64,000 nt of DNA from the NCBI RefSeq assembly GCF_029962835.1, contig NC_080578.1, forward strand, positions 103,829,759 to 103,893,758, given 5' to 3'. The position numbers and the translations under genes were made by a program. Under the pieces are notes generated by a model, which ran no database searches, was not told the origin of the DNA, and worked only from the letters and a program-made list of their open reading frames with translations. This document shows, piece after piece, positions 44,761 to 57,672 of the stretch (position 1 is its first letter; every line of letters begins with the position of its first letter). This stretch comes from Magnolia sinica. Its lineage: Eukaryota > Streptophyta > Magnoliopsida > Magnoliales > Magnoliaceae.

Positions 44761-45665
44761 CTGTGTGAGAATAATTCCAATCCATTCAAACACATGGCCC
44801 TACAAGGTGGGAACACGCGTCCTGTGTCAAAAACGCGCAACGTTCACGGAAAAAAGCCAAAGCAAAAGCAAAAGATAAGAAGGAATAAAGGCAGAGCAAA
44901 AGGAAACCACGTGGAAAAACAATAAGAGCAAGTGGGCCACTGACATATTTATTTTAATATATGTTAGGTATATTTACTTTTGGTGAGGAAAGCAAGTGGA
45001 CGTTTTATTTTCTCTGGCAATTCAATAATAAGTCAGATTTGCAACTACGACCCATCCGGGCCCTCAAAGATATACCCACCATAAATCACCTTTGTCCGTC
45101 AATTTATCTGGCCGATAATAATACACAAGTCAAAACTCAAGCAAATCCAAAATTCAATTGCATCGGCCCACAGAACATGGTGAGAATGGAAACATCCACT
45201 GTTGAAACCTTACTATAATCCACCAAGATGTTTATATGCCACCCAAATAATTCATGAGGTTATTATCTGTTGGATGAATTGTAGGCATAAATATTATCTT
45301 GATCCAAAACTTTATGCCCCCACAAATTAAGTTTCCAACGGTGGGCATTCAATTCCCGCCGTTTTGTGTGGCGTGGTCCACATGAGTTTTCCATCTGCCT
45401 GATTTTTGGACTCCTATCCCTATTATAAGCTTGAGGAACTGATGGATGGAGTGGAGTTGTCACAGGCATATTTGTGGGCCCTACGTAGTGACACATCTAA
45501 ATTCGGACTATAATGTGAACTATTTGGTTTGACTTAGTTGTATGGCAAGAATGCAATTTCTTAGTAAATTGTAAGTGCCTGCATATCATCCATCGCACTA
45601 TTAGAGTACGAAAGTTTTTCTCTTACATGACTTGTCATGGCCAGCTCAACCTGGTTTCCTAAACC
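44761..45665. other. Noncoding, MITE-like text
   Basis: Dispersed-repeat phrases ('ggtgtggtccacatgag') at 45360-45400; no gene recognised. Confidence 0.35.
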
Positions 45666-45689
45666 ATGCTTTGGCCACCCGACCTGGCC

Positions 45690-46060
45690 CGCTTTATTAT
45701 TATTATTATTATTTTATTATTTTTTTTAATAGTGGGTTCTTGCTACGATTTCATTAATCACATAAAAATATACAGCCCTTCGGGCCTGCTTTATCTTAAT
45801 GGCAACATTATTTTTAAATCTAGTGTGCGGAACTCGGCCTATACAGTAATTTGTTCTGAGCGCTTACCTTGGAGTAATTTAAGAGCTGCTCGCTGTAAAG
45901 CACTACACCTGTTAACTATTACTTTCCACTTGAAATACTCTTGCTTTAATTGTTGACACATTTTCCAGATAAGAGTTAACAAGTCATCAATCATATCATC
46001 TTTATGAGGAACTTGCAGGGAATTGTATGATGTGCAATGCATGTGGCAGGTAAGGCCCAC
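45690..46060 (-). repeat. Possible retroposon tail
   Basis: On the minus strand an open stretch (46060 to 45839) reads KDDMIDDLLTLIWKMCQQLK, then EYFKWKVIVNRC. After about 100 more bases it ends in an A-rich run mixed with (AAT)n at 45695-45730. This looks like the 3' end of a LINE or processed gene copy. I do not recognise the protein. Confidence 0.35.
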
Positions 46061-47789
46061 CTATGCTTTGAACGACACCAAATTTTGGATTTTTTTCTTT
46101 TTATTTTTTCTTTTTTTCTAATGAGGCTCACTTGAGGAATGTGTTAGATGGAACATATATACCATGGAGGACCCTGCACAACCATATGATCTCCTCTCCC
46201 TGTTGTTCCTTGTGGTGTGGGCCAACTAAGTCGTTGGTAGGTCAAATTTTTAGCTGCTTGGCCTGGTTCACTTTATGGATGGAGTAGATGTGTCATGCAC
46301 AACACAGTGGTCCATGGATTTTGGGCAATAAGGACCCTGATAGGGTGTGAAGAAGCAATGGGTTGGTGAAATGATGGATTACATACTTCTCAGAATCTTC
46401 ATTTTCATGGCTGTCTAGACTGTTAGGTTGACTTGAGATCATTAAATTTATAATGGATAAAGTTTTTGAGATAAGTGGTTAGATGAATGTTTAAAGAAGA
46501 GGGATAGCGGTTTAATATAAGTGGGGGGTTGTTGTAATACCTATGGTCAACCCCATATGGCAAATTCAAGCGTCAAATGTCAGAGATAAGTCCCCTATTC
46601 TGATAGACTGACAAGTGGCTGAAAAGGAAAGCACTATTTAATTCGTGTTCTGCTTGAAATAAGAACTCTAACTCCTTTTTTCACCTAACCGACTAGAAAC
46701 TCGCTTGACGTCTTGAAATAGGAAATCGAACTCATTATATTTAAGGAGGATTTACTTTGAAGCGACCATTTCCTAGATACATATGCTGTAGTATTTTACA
46801 GTTAGATCAATTTGAAAAAGACCTAAAGTTAGAAATGATTAATATGTAATGTAAGGGGTGGCCTTTATAAAAGATATAGTTACTGTTGATGAACTTTAGC
46901 AGGATTGCATCGATTTATCATACTGGATCAATCTGAGAAGAAAGATTAGGGTAATATTCAATCTCTTTACAAGCCCATAGACGAAGTGTTTTGTTTCAGA
47001 TCAATTCTTCTCTGCACTAGCTATGAATCACCTCTTTAGTTAAAAGCTGTGATACGCCTTGTGGAATTCCTCCCGATGGACTTCCCTGTACTAAAGTGAA
47101 TGATTAAGTTACTTATAGATGTATGCATGTGGTTTAGGAATACTTTGGGGTGGACACCCATACAAATAGCTTAGTAATTAGGCCGTAACATTTAGCAACA
47201 AACAAATCTTTAATCCAATGAATGCTCTCTAGACCAAGCTAGGTAGGGATGGTGGTGGTGTCAAAGTTGGTCATTCGAATATTTTTCTAAGTGTGAGTTT
47301 TTTTAAAGTCTTTGTAAGAGAAGAAGGTTGATATTAATAAAGTTCTATGAGAAGAAGGTTGGTCATTCAACTATTCTCTGGTTTTTGCTTGTTGGTTACT
47401 CTTTAGGTGAGGCCCTTTTTGTAATTGTGGAGCCTGCCTGATTTCCGTGGACTGTGCTCCCTCTATTCATATATACAAAGAAGTAGTAGAAGTTTTTTTT
47501 AAAAATTAATAAAGTACGACAGTGTCTATTTTTTCTTTGATAAAGGGGTATTTCCATGGGTTTGCCTTGATATTGTGTTCATACTGTTGTATTGAATGAT
47601 CCTGTTTTGCTTTCTGTACATCCTTTGTTGATGACAATGCTACTGTTGGTTGTTTCTTACTTTACTAAGAAATTGCACTTACCAAACTGAACATGTACCC
47701 AATGGTTGATCTGTGAGTATAAAAGGATTTTCTGCTCAGTCTTTATTAGATAATCATATTAACCCAGGAGCAACTCCTGCCTAATGCGG
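46061..47789. other. No feature recognised
   Basis: A/T-rich, all frames closed at short intervals, no internal repeat apart from a short 'gagaagaaggttg' duplication near 47320 and 47350. Confidence 0.4.
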
Positions 47790-48386
47790 AAGTTCATATT
47801 TCTCCGTGCACCGAACATATCTCAATAATCGACAAACTGCTTCTAGATGGGGCTTCCTCGAATTCTTCATGAACTGGCTTTCAACACCAACTGCAAATGC
47901 AATATCTAGCCTGGTTTTGTCAATCTACCCACCAACTGAAGACACATGCGCTTATCCACCTGTTTATCCCCAATTTCTGCTCTCAGCTTCAGATTTGCTT
48001 CTATTGGCGAAGCAGTTCATCATCCGAACTTGCTCAACAAGTCCGAAGACACAAGATGATTCACTGTTCACATTTTAACACTTCCAAGCCAAGTGCTTCT
48101 GCTCACCAAGCTTCATCTCGAGCTGAACATAGAGATGTTCACATATTCTTTGTATCTACCCTAAATCATCTCCTATGATGATGAGGTCATCCACATATAG
48201 TAGAATGATCAAGAATTTCTCCTTAGCTTGTTTCCCCAAGGGCAGCCATTGCATTTTAGGGAAGTGAGGGTGGGATAAGGGTAGATGCTTGTCGTAGTAC
48301 CCACCATAAGTACTGATTAAAGCAGTAGGCCACTTCACAAACAGAGACACCCATACATTATTCCTTTGTAAAAAGACCAAAGACAC
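47790..48386 (-). pseudogene. Copia reverse transcriptase/RNase H remnant
   Basis: On the minus strand the frame ending at 48156 reads KFLIILLYVDDLIIIGDD, the YVDD catalytic motif of Ty1/copia RT. Further down, with stops and a shift, come QLEMKLGEQKHLAW (like 'FEMKDLGELHYFLG') and, at about 47910-47800, DIAFAVGVESQFMKNSRKPH followed by LEAVCRLLRYVR. This last matches the 'RPDIAFAV..VSQFM..P...H..A..R.LRY.K' region before RNase H. A defective copia piece, not the element at 1-1299, because it lies far away and its reading frame is ruined. Confidence 0.85.
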
Positions 48387-48870
48387 AACATTGGATTTTT
48401 ATGAAAGAATATGCCTTTTGTTGATGGCTATAATAGATTGTTAGACTCGTGCTTGGGAAGCGCTTATTTTCAGTTTACTTTGGTTATTCTCCCTGCCTAA
48501 ATCCAATTTCCCTTGGTGTATTTAAGATTAAAGATACACCACCCATCTTTTGTTGGTTACCACCCCTGAATTTACAAAGGATTAACAGAACTGCCAAATA
48601 AGGAATAGGGTCTTGATTCAATAAGTGGCTCCTCATGTGAGAAGGCCCCATAATGCGTAACCGTTGTGGCTGTTACCATTAAATAACAAGCGTTACATAA
48701 CCGTTTTTTATACCATGGATATGATTCAAAGATGTAACTCGACATGTTTCCACTGATAAACCAATAATAACTTCGTAACTTTTTGTATTGGTCCAGAATG
48801 CCGAATTCAGTGATGTGTTTGCAGGTTTGATTGATTATTTACATTCTTGAAAAGGTGGGGTTGGAATCCA
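48387..48870. other. No feature recognised
   Basis: No repeat, RNA or coding signal that I can support. Confidence 0.4.
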
Positions 48871-48877
48871 TGATTTC

Positions 48878-49160
48878 AATCGTGGAAAACTGAGATCCAA
48901 TCCAACCACAGCAGCTAGATTGAGGGCTACTTGGCTTTCACACCATGAGGAAGTTGGAGAGATCCTTTGTGATATGATATATGCTGGGAAGCAGGCTTTG
49001 GTTCTTTACTTTAGTGTTCCTTTTCATCTTGTACTTCTACAATGATGGTTTGTAGTTAAGAGTGCTTGCTTGACTATAATTGCTGTCCGATCTGATCTTG
49101 TAGGCCTGGGGGAAGAACTTCAAATTGATTGTTACAGCATGCGTGCTCGGGCTGACTGAG
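48878..49160 (+). pseudogene. Unidentified exon-like segments
   Basis: A plus-strand frame at 48878-49018 reads NPTTAARLRATWLSHHEEVG, then EILCDMIYAGKQALVLYF. After a 'cttgtag' acceptor at about 49103 another reads AWGKNFKLIVTACVLGLTEF. The text is coding-like and intron-separated, but I do not recognise a family. It may be a relic of a host gene. Confidence 0.25.
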
Positions 49161-49479
49161 TTCATATCTTGGTGGGTCAGGGTCCTTTTGGGTCCGATTT
49201 CATTCTTGACTGCTCGAACTCACATGCAACCAGTCTAGATATCTGTTGGGTACCATTTAAGTGAAACAAGAGCATTTACATGTTTGGGCCCACTTGATGG
49301 ATGGCTTTATATCACACATGCATGTGCCACTTTGACACATGCTTGGTGTGTAAATGGGCTCCCTTTTGCATGCCTATGGTATGGGAAACCTCATAAGGTT
49401 GCAGGAACAAACAAACAAATACATGTACATTTTTTTTTTCCCATTTTTGTAGCCCATTAAAACTTTCATGGAACTGGTC

Positions 49480-49984
49480 AATGAGATGACGGTGTGCATA
49501 AATGGTCGTGGTGGTGTGCTTAAACAGTCGCCGCTACTAAAATCTTCAGCTGTGTTCAGAATGGTTCATCTGTTGGGCTTATTATGTGCAGCCCGCAATA
49601 GCCGGCTATATCCACTTATTGACTGATCCACAACTATGTTTTCATATTTATCAATGACTAGATATTGTTTTCTATAGTCCGGTTCACCCTTTTAATAGCT
49701 CATTTTAGGACATAAGCCCAAAAATGGGGCAGATCCAAGACTCAAGTGGGCCATATGACGGGGAATATGAAACCCTCCTAAGGTCCATTGATGTTTATAT
49801 GCCTTTTAAACCGTTCATAAGGTTACTCCCACTGAAATGAACTGGAAAAAAAAAAAAAAAAAATTGTCTGATCCAAAACTTCTGTGGCTCCAATGAATGT
49901 TTGAACAGTGGGCATTCAGTCCTATTGTTTCCTATCATGGGGTCCACCTGAGTTTCGGATTTGCCTCATTTTGATGTCATGTCC
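49480..49984. repeat. Dispersed repeat C, copy 2, left part
   Basis: Matches 1339-1770 (for example 'cgtggtggtgtgcttaaac'). It is cut at 49984 by the solo LTR and continues at 52458. Confidence 0.85.
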
Positions 49985-52452
49985 TGTTCACACCCCAAGT
50001 GTAGGGTTGTGATATAGTAATAAACTCGGTAAGACTGAGGTCGAATCCACAGGGACTGATACCTGTACGTTATCTGAAACCAAGTAGAACTAGAACTAGA
50101 CTAAGATGTGATCTAAACCAAATAGAATTTAAGAAACAATTGTGGAATAATTATCTAAAACTTTAAGGAATTCTGAGGAAGGAAACTAGGGTTTCAGAGG
50201 ATCCACTTGTAGAGATCAGGGAGATCTTATGCCTGCATCAAGGATTATGGAATTCAAACTGAACTTACTTGATCTGGTTTTCAAGAGATGAAAGGTATAT
50301 GAATTAGAATGGATTCCATCATCTAACCATGCCCAGGAGACAAAGCAAACAATAGGATTAAACTAATTACCAACCAATCAACAATGTATGAAGATCAGGA
50401 AGGGTACTGTCATCCTACCATGCCCATGGAACAATGATGAACAACAGGGCTTCCTGACTTTATAAACATAAAAAAGGGAAAAGAAATATTCAAAGCCATT
50501 GCAAACCCATTGTAATTTCAGTCACAACAGACCATTAAAGACTAAGAAAAATATTCCTTGAATAATCAAACCACAATCAAGTTTAATTCACAATTAAATA
50601 ATTAAATAAAGTCTCCCATCTCAATACAAGCTTCACCTCTTAGCCCTAGCTAAGAGGTTCAGCCCAACATGATTGGGCTTGATCTCTCAAATAAATAAAT
50701 AAAAAAATAAAAAAAATTAAAACTTTCAATGGCTAACCCTCTATCTTCTCTCTTGCAATCATCCAAGCCCGCAACCTGCTCGTCCCAAGCCTCCAGCCAC
50801 AGCCTTCTCTGTTTCTCTTTTTCTTCCCACACTGCCAGCCAGCCACGTCCAGCCTTTCAACCGAGCTCCCTGTACTCTCTCCCGCACCTCTCCCCGTTCA
50901 AGCCGTAGCTGCCCCCTTTTATAAGGCCTTGGAGTCGACTGGAGAGAGTCTTGCTGGAGGTGTGCGTAGCCTCTGTTTTACGCAGTTCAGACGCTCCAAA
51001 CACCTTGCGTTTGATTATTTTCGGGATGACTGTACAGGCTTGGCTTCGAAATTTCCTCATGACTGGGGTCTCGGCTAGCGTGGGCTCCACATGAATGGTT
51101 CAGATCGTTCATCCGATCAAGGATGATGGGCCACAGCTGTCCGGAATTTTCGGATTTCCCGGACTGCGTAAACAGATTGCGCAACGTACTTGCGCTGTTC
51201 GGATGGTGGAGCCCACATCGCTTATACTTTGATAAATCCACTCCGTCTATTGAATGCTTGCTGAAAAAACACTGGGAATAGATGGTTTTGGCTGTCTCTT
51301 GGTGCGGCCCGTCTGATCTACCTCGCCGTCGTTCGTCCGATGTTTAAACAATCCAAACTGATCTTAAACTGTCTTTTGAAAATTTTCCAGCTAGGTGATG
51401 GTTACAGGCCTCTTTGGAGTCCACTAGACGGTCCAGATTGGACCGATCATCTCAGAGGGTGGCCCACAACAATCCACCGCAGGCTCTGTTGCGAAACAGA
51501 GCCTGCGCGTTTGAGCGCTGTGATGGTCGGCGGACCATCTCTTGATACAATGTGTAGAATCCACTCCGACCATTCGATCCACCTCGAAAAACCACTAAGA
51601 TTTGGCTAGTTTCATGTTGGATTCGGTGTGGCCCATGCGATCTTTGCTCCCACCGTCCATTCCTGCGTTTTTATGCAATCTGCGTGTGTTTGCATGCATG
51701 GGACTAAAAGGACGCCTAAGCACGAGTCTTGGCCATCCTACGGATCAAATGGACAGTTAGGATCTTTCTTTTGAATGATGGACGGGGCCCACTGATCAAA
51801 AAATGATCGGACAGCATTGGACGCTGCCTTTGCGAGGAAGACGGCTCGGGTCAGCCCGGCTTTGACCGGGCTGACCGTCCGGTGCGGCGCGGGCACTGTA
51901 CCTCATATACACGCACTGTACATGCGGAGTAAACTGTGATGTTCGTGAGAAATCCGCTCTGTCCATCCGTCTTGTCTCCTCAAATAATAGGTTGAGACCA
52001 AATTTTAAGCATATCCAGATCTCAGGTGGGCCCAAAATCAATGGTTTATGGGCTGATCTGAGTGTTGGGCCACTTCCAAAGGGATCCAATGGCTAAAATT
52101 TGACGTGTACGGTTATTTTTTGGTCCTCAAGCCATGAAAAAAGTTTTGAGCCGAACAGATGATGGAAACCTAGTGATCTTACATTCTGGCTAACTTTCAG
52201 GCCGCTTGAGCTTCAGTTTCTTAATTTTCTTGAATCTCTGGCGTGTACATCCGTCGATCTTGGTCTCCTGGGGTCTGTCCCTTGCCTTGGTGCATTCTGA
52301 ACGTTAATTCCATATTTTTAGCATCCCGATCTAGTCCCAGTTCGCAATTCCACCTTGCAACAGAAACATGATTAAAATGAGCTATTAAACGGTACCATGT
52401 TCATAAATCTAGGCAACAACTGGGTCTGATATGCAATATTTGACCCTCAACA
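49985..52452 (-). mobile_element. 2.47-kb solo LTR in repeat C
   Basis: Read on the minus strand it begins TGTTGAGGGTC and ends GGTGTGAACA, with TG...CA ends. It is flanked by the perfect 5-bp duplication 'tgtcc' (49980-49984 and 52453-52457). A TATA box with 'ataaaaggggg' lies near 50905-50925 on the minus strand. No gag, pol or second LTR is present. Restoring the target gives 'gatgtcatgtcctaacatg', which fits the repeat text. The length suggests a gypsy-type long LTR. Small open frames within are noncoding. Confidence 0.9.
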
Positions 52453-52457
52453 TGTCC

Positions 52458-52905
52458 TAACATGAGCTGGAAAAATGGATGGACCGGATGATTTCTCACA
52501 AACATCTCTGTAGGTTCTCACAAACATCACGGTGGGTCCCACTCAGGGGGTTGAGTAAATTCAATGGAGAACTAATTTACTCTGGGGGTGAAGGAGAGTT
52601 TTGAGTAAAGTCTATTGGGCCATGGTGATGTATGTGTTTTATCTACGCCATCCATTCATTTTTCAAGCTCATTTTACGGCATGGCCTCAAAATTGAGTAT
52701 ATCCAAAGATCTAGTAAACCACACTATAGGAATAAGTGGGAATTGAACGCCTAGTGTTGAAAATTTCATAGGGGTATACACAAGTTTTGGATCAAGCTTA
52801 TATTTGTGTTTTCCTTTCATTCATGTTTACGTGGCCTTATGAACTGGTCATATGAGAAAAAAACATCTTCAACTGTTGGGCTAAAACCGAATCCTTCCAA
52901 AACCA
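52458..52905. repeat. Dispersed repeat C, copy 2, right part
   Basis: Matches 1770-2480, with a single copy of the 69-bp unit at 52565-52640. The shared text runs through 'aaaaccagcaaataaag' at about 52900 and is then interrupted. Confidence 0.85.
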
Positions 52906-53933
52906 GCAAATAAAGGAGAGTGCAGTTATAGAAGGAAAGAAATAGCTAGGGACAACGTAATAGCCACAAAAATGCTTATTTTCCGGTAATAGTACAAAGA
53001 AAAAAAAAACCATTCTCACCAATAAAATAAAACAGAGAGTGACAAAGCCTTCCAAAGCAGTAATTAATACAACAATAAGTACTTCAAAATAAACACACAA
53101 GACATAGTGAGTCCTTAGAAATGCTTCCACACGTTCGGAGGTCACCATTGCCGGAGACTGAATGGGTACCTCCCTGGCGTGTTAAGTGGCAATGTACGGA
53201 TGACCCAAAATAATGTATGTATTACATCCACACCGTCTATTCATTTCTAGAGATCATTTTCGAGCATGAGCACGAAAATGAGGTAGATCCAAAGCCCATG
53301 TGAATCACACCACAGAAGTAGTAGGACAATGATATCTACCATTGACATCTTCCTAGGGTCCACCATGATATTAATTTTCCATCCAAAACTTCTCATAAGG
53401 TCACACATCCAAAACTTCTCATAAGGTCACACAGATATCAGCTTGATTGAAAACTTCTTTGGCCCTAAGAAATTGGTGTGGTCCCACTTAATTTTTGGAT
53501 CTGTCTGATGTTTTGGTTCATTCCCTAAAAGAATCTCAAAAAATGAATGGACAGTGTGGATATAATACATATATATCATGTAACTCCTGCGGAACTTTGC
53601 CATGTCATAAACCGTTGAGATTGCGACACCACGCAATCAACGTCGACGATTGCTTGTAAAGGCAATAATTCATACAGTAATAACAGCACAATTTCTCGAA
53701 ATGGGAATATCTCGGGAGACTTTGGAGCTTCATGTTCTCCTCGCGATATTATCCACCAAATCTCTCTGCAAGTAAATAAAAAAATAAATAAATTGTATAA
53801 TAAATAATAAATAATTTCAAACTTTTAAATGTACGAGCACAAAAGAAATTTCTTTATAGTAATAAATTTTAAGATACAACTGAAAAAAATTAAAATATTC
53901 TAAGATTTTGAAACTATCACGCTATTATAAAGG
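52906..53933. repeat. Inserted noncoding DNA between repeat C and NLR2
   Basis: Absent from copy 1 of the duplicon. It holds a MITE-like stretch at about 53150-53610 ('aatgtatgtattacatccac', ends unclear), a 32-bp direct duplication ('cttctcataaggtcacac' at 53390 and 53417), and A/T-rich sequence from 53740 to 53925. Confidence 0.6.
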
Positions 53934-54468
53934 GGAACGGATTGGCTACTCCCCCTGCCACCAGCCAATGGCTGATGGTTGGTGCTCTGTGGGACCTACC
54001 ATGATGTATGTATTTCATCCATTCCGTCCATCTAGTTTTTAAGATCATTTTATGGAATGGGACAAAAAATTAGATATATAAAATTATCAAGTGGACCACA
54101 TTACAGGAAACAGTGTTGAATAAGCATAGACCATTAAAAACCTTTTGGGGGCCATAAAAGTTTTGAATCAATCTGATCTTTGTTATTTCCCTTCATCTGG
54201 GACTTTATGACCTAATAAACAGATTGGATGTCAAATAAACAGTACAGTGGGCCTTAGGAGGATTTTAATGGTGGATATCCAATCGTTATTGTTTTCCTAT
54301 GGTGTGATCCACCTGAGATTTGTATCCCTCAATTTTTGAGAGAAAACACTAAAATGATCTGTAAAAATGTATGAACGGAATGGATGAAACACATACATCA
54401 TGAAGGGGCCCACAAAGCACCGACCACCAGCTACCGTGCTAGCGGCAGGGCGAGTAGCCGATCCGTTT
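53934..54468. mobile_element. Family-A MITE, copy 3, at the NLR2 junction
   Basis: It begins 'ggaacggattggctactccc' and ends 'gagtagccgatccgttt', two bases short of the usual terminus, directly against duplicon sequence 'atcaatttcccgtg'. No target duplication is visible, so a small deletion accompanied or followed insertion. Confidence 0.8.
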
Positions 54469-54590
54469 ATCAATTTCCCGTGAAAGTATCGAGAGCTTCT
54501 CAAAAAAAAAAAAAAAATAGTCGTAAAGTAAAATTTGAGATAGCGAAAGAAATCTACATCAAGGAGAGAGGAAGCTTCTTCATCTGCAAA

Positions 54591-57458
54591 TCAGCGAGCC
54601 TTGTAAATTCTGGTGTAGAGGGACTTGGCCTTCTCGTCTTCCCACTCTAATCCTTCCCACCATTCTCTCTCGCCTTCTATTTTTCCTTTTATTTCATGGA
54701 TGCTTGAGCAGAAGAGGGGGAGCTTCTTCAACTTTGGACAGGAAATTACTTTCATATCTTCCAAAGATATAAACATAAATCGCTGGCTGAAAATGCTTTC
54801 TAATTCTGGTAATCTATCCAATTCTAGGATGCGTAATTTTGGGAATGAATTATGGGGCAGCTTGTCTCCTTCTATAATCTCTTTCATTTGGATACATTGA
54901 ATTATTTCAAGCTCCTCTAACTGATGTAGTTGCTCTACCATACTAGAAGAGAAGAGACTACTTAACTTTTCACAATTAAAAACCCGTATTATTCTGAGGT
55001 TTTGCAGGCTTGTGTTCAGCGGAGGAGGCGCTCCACCATCGAATACCTTCTACAAGTTTGGTAAATCAAGGAGTTCCAAACTCTGTAAACATTGGAATGC
55101 ATCATATCCAACCTCTCTCCAGTCTATAATGCATTCCACTCCACTGCATTCAATGACTTCAAGTTTTCTTAAGCTCTTTAAATCGCCTTGGAACTTAGAA
55201 AGACTTGTTAAACCTTTGCTTCCACACAAGTATAAAGAGACTGCATGTTTTGTCAACCCCTCAATCCCGCATGGGAATTTGTCACATTCACAAATGCTTA
55301 TCTGCTTATCAGAGAAAGGCGGGTAAGGTGTAATATTGTTAACCATAACATGGAAACTTGTCAAGCCCGAAAACCATCGATGGAACGTATCATGTGCGAT
55401 GAAGCCATTAAGATTGGACAAACTGATACGTAAAGATGTCAGGCGTTTCATGTTCACAGCCTCACCGAAAGTAGCTCCGTCCACGTTTTCCTTCAAACGC
55501 CACATGCTTACTTCCTCCAGACTAGGTAGCCCGTATATCATAGTGAAGGGAACTGCAGTGAATGAAGTCAATGATATATCCAACCTCTTGAGTTTAACCA
55601 AGCTTGCAATGCCTTGAGGGAAGTTTCTGAGTCTAGAATTTGAGAGATCAAGAATTTGGAGTTCCTTCAGCTTTCCCAATGGCAGCACCTCCACTAGATG
55701 CATGCAGTATCTTAGACTGAGCACACGTAGATTCACCAATTGCAATAATGACATCGGGAGAGATTCAATGCCAGTATCACTTAGATCAAGGATCTGTAGT
55801 TTTGGCATGAGCTCGAAGAAATTACTGCGAATGGTACGTAATTGACTGTTTCGATTGAGGAACAAGGAGACCAAGTTAGGACAATCAGGCGTAATTTGGA
55901 GATGTTTTATCTTGCTGAACATCAATGAAATCCTTACAACCCCTCTCCACATTTTCTCTTCTGGTGGCTGCTCTAGTCCCTCCCCGGCTTTCACAAGGAA
56001 TTTCGACGACGATGTTGAAGTGATCCATATAGCCAAGTCACGGAGCAAATCATGCATCCTAACAAATTCATTTCCGTACGACCCTTTCTCCAAGAGGCAT
56101 GCGTCCTTGATTCTTTCAAGGATGTCGTGTCCCTTGTTTGATGCTTCTTCCAAGTTATTCACATTTTCTATAAATCCTTCCTCCACGGCCCAACATCTTA
56201 CTAGCTCATCTATTGGTATTTCATGATCTTCCGGAAACAATGAGCAATACAGGAAACAAGATTTTATCTCTTCATTCTCTAAGTAATCATAACTAAGTTT
56301 CAAAGGAAGAAACACTTCACGCTCCATAACTCGAACCTCAGGTGATGATCCTTTCAATGCCCTCAATGCATTCTCCCATACCTCTTTCCTTTCCTTGCCA
56401 TGCATGGCCCGTCCCACTGTCTTAATTGCAAGTGGTAATCCGCTGCACTCCTTTACAACCTTCTCAGCTACCGGTCGAATCTCTGATGACAGAACTACAT
56501 CCCCAGATCCTTCACAGAACAAATTCCACGCTTCCTCATGTGTAAGAGCTCTGACTTTAATAAACTTATCAGCCACCATTGCATTACACACTGCGACGGA
56601 TCGGGACGTTATCACGATCTTGCATCTGTTTTTCTTGTCTGGCTTTGGAATTCCAGCTTGATCCAAACTAAATGCTTCCCATAGATCATCTAAGATGATC
56701 AGATACCTCACATTCTTCAACCGAATAAACAGCCTGTCCCGCTTCTCTGCCATATCTTCGTTATCGCCGAACATGATATCCAACTTCTTTCCAATTTGCT
56801 CTTGGATTAATCCCAAGTTGAGGTCATTGGACACAGTTACCCAAATCACGATGTTGAAGTAATCAGTTCCGATGAACTTATTGTTTATGGCTTTCATGAG
56901 AGTGGTTTTCCCTATTCCGCCCATCCCATAAACGCCTATGATGCCATTTTCCTCGTCGTGTAAGCATTCCCATATCTCCTCCATGGTTTCCTCGGACTTG
57001 CTTTGCTGTACCCGTGGCAGCGAGGGTTGCATTTCCAACACTGGCGGCCGGCGAGGGCTCTCAGCCACCTTATCGAAGACCCCTTTAGCTTTGAGGATTT
57101 CCACATCTTTGAGCTTTTTAACGACCCTTTTGCCCAGCTTGTAGCGAGAGAAGTGATTGGTGCAACAACCGTTCAAGCACGTTCTAGGTTGCTCGAATTC
57201 CCTTCTTAAATCATCGACTTGAGCTTCGATATTGGTGACGTCCACAAGCCAGCTCTCCACAAGGCGAACCCGTGTCTTTCCGACTGATATAGCATGGTTG
57301 ACGTCGGCTTGAATTTGGTGACGCTTGTCTTGTAGTTCTTCCGTTTCCTTCTTCAATGTCTCTACATTGTTATTAAGGTGTTTGAGATAACCGATCTGCT
57401 GAGAAACGGGAGCCCAGAAGAAGAGAATGATCTGCACAACTGGACCCAAGAAATCCAT
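54591..57458 (-). pseudogene. CC-NBS-LRR paralogue with a premature stop, NLR2
   Basis: Same architecture as NLR1 from the ATG at 57458: coiled coil, P-loop GMGGIGKTT (178-186), kinase-2 LIILDDLW (253-260), RNBS-B KIVITSR (280-286), GLPLA (340-344), CFLYCSLFPED (401-411), MHD (468-470), then LRRs. At 55050-55052 the codon is TAG where NLR1 has GAG, a single base change, so translation ends after 802 residues. The next 152 codons down to 54591 remain open in the same frame and match the NLR1 C-terminus, so this is a recent lesion and nothing else is broken. The product would lack the last LRRs and the WW..LEWED tail. It could be a pseudogene, a truncated but expressed NLR, or a polymorphic stop. 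Small in-frame length differences from NLR1 lie after the MHD and at LRR start. Confidence 0.92.
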
Positions 57459-57672
57459 TCTGGACAGATGGATGGATGGGCAAGTAATGGCGTTTTTGAA
57501 GGTAGCAGAGGAATGAAATGAAACTACTGCCAGAAATAATGCCTGTGAATATGACTTCAGTTCTGAGAAGCTGAGGAGAGAGAGCAAGGGAAACTGTCAA
57601 AAGATAAAAGAAACTAAAAAAAATCAAAAGAGAATTAGAGACGGAAGTGGTTCGATGCTGTGTACAAAGTAG
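57459..57672 (-). promoter_or_regulatory. NLR2 5' leader/promoter region
   Basis: Closely matches 5545-5771 upstream of NLR1, with a shorter A/T tract (57600-57630). Conservation of the leader implies that NLR2 could still be transcribed. Confidence 0.55.
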
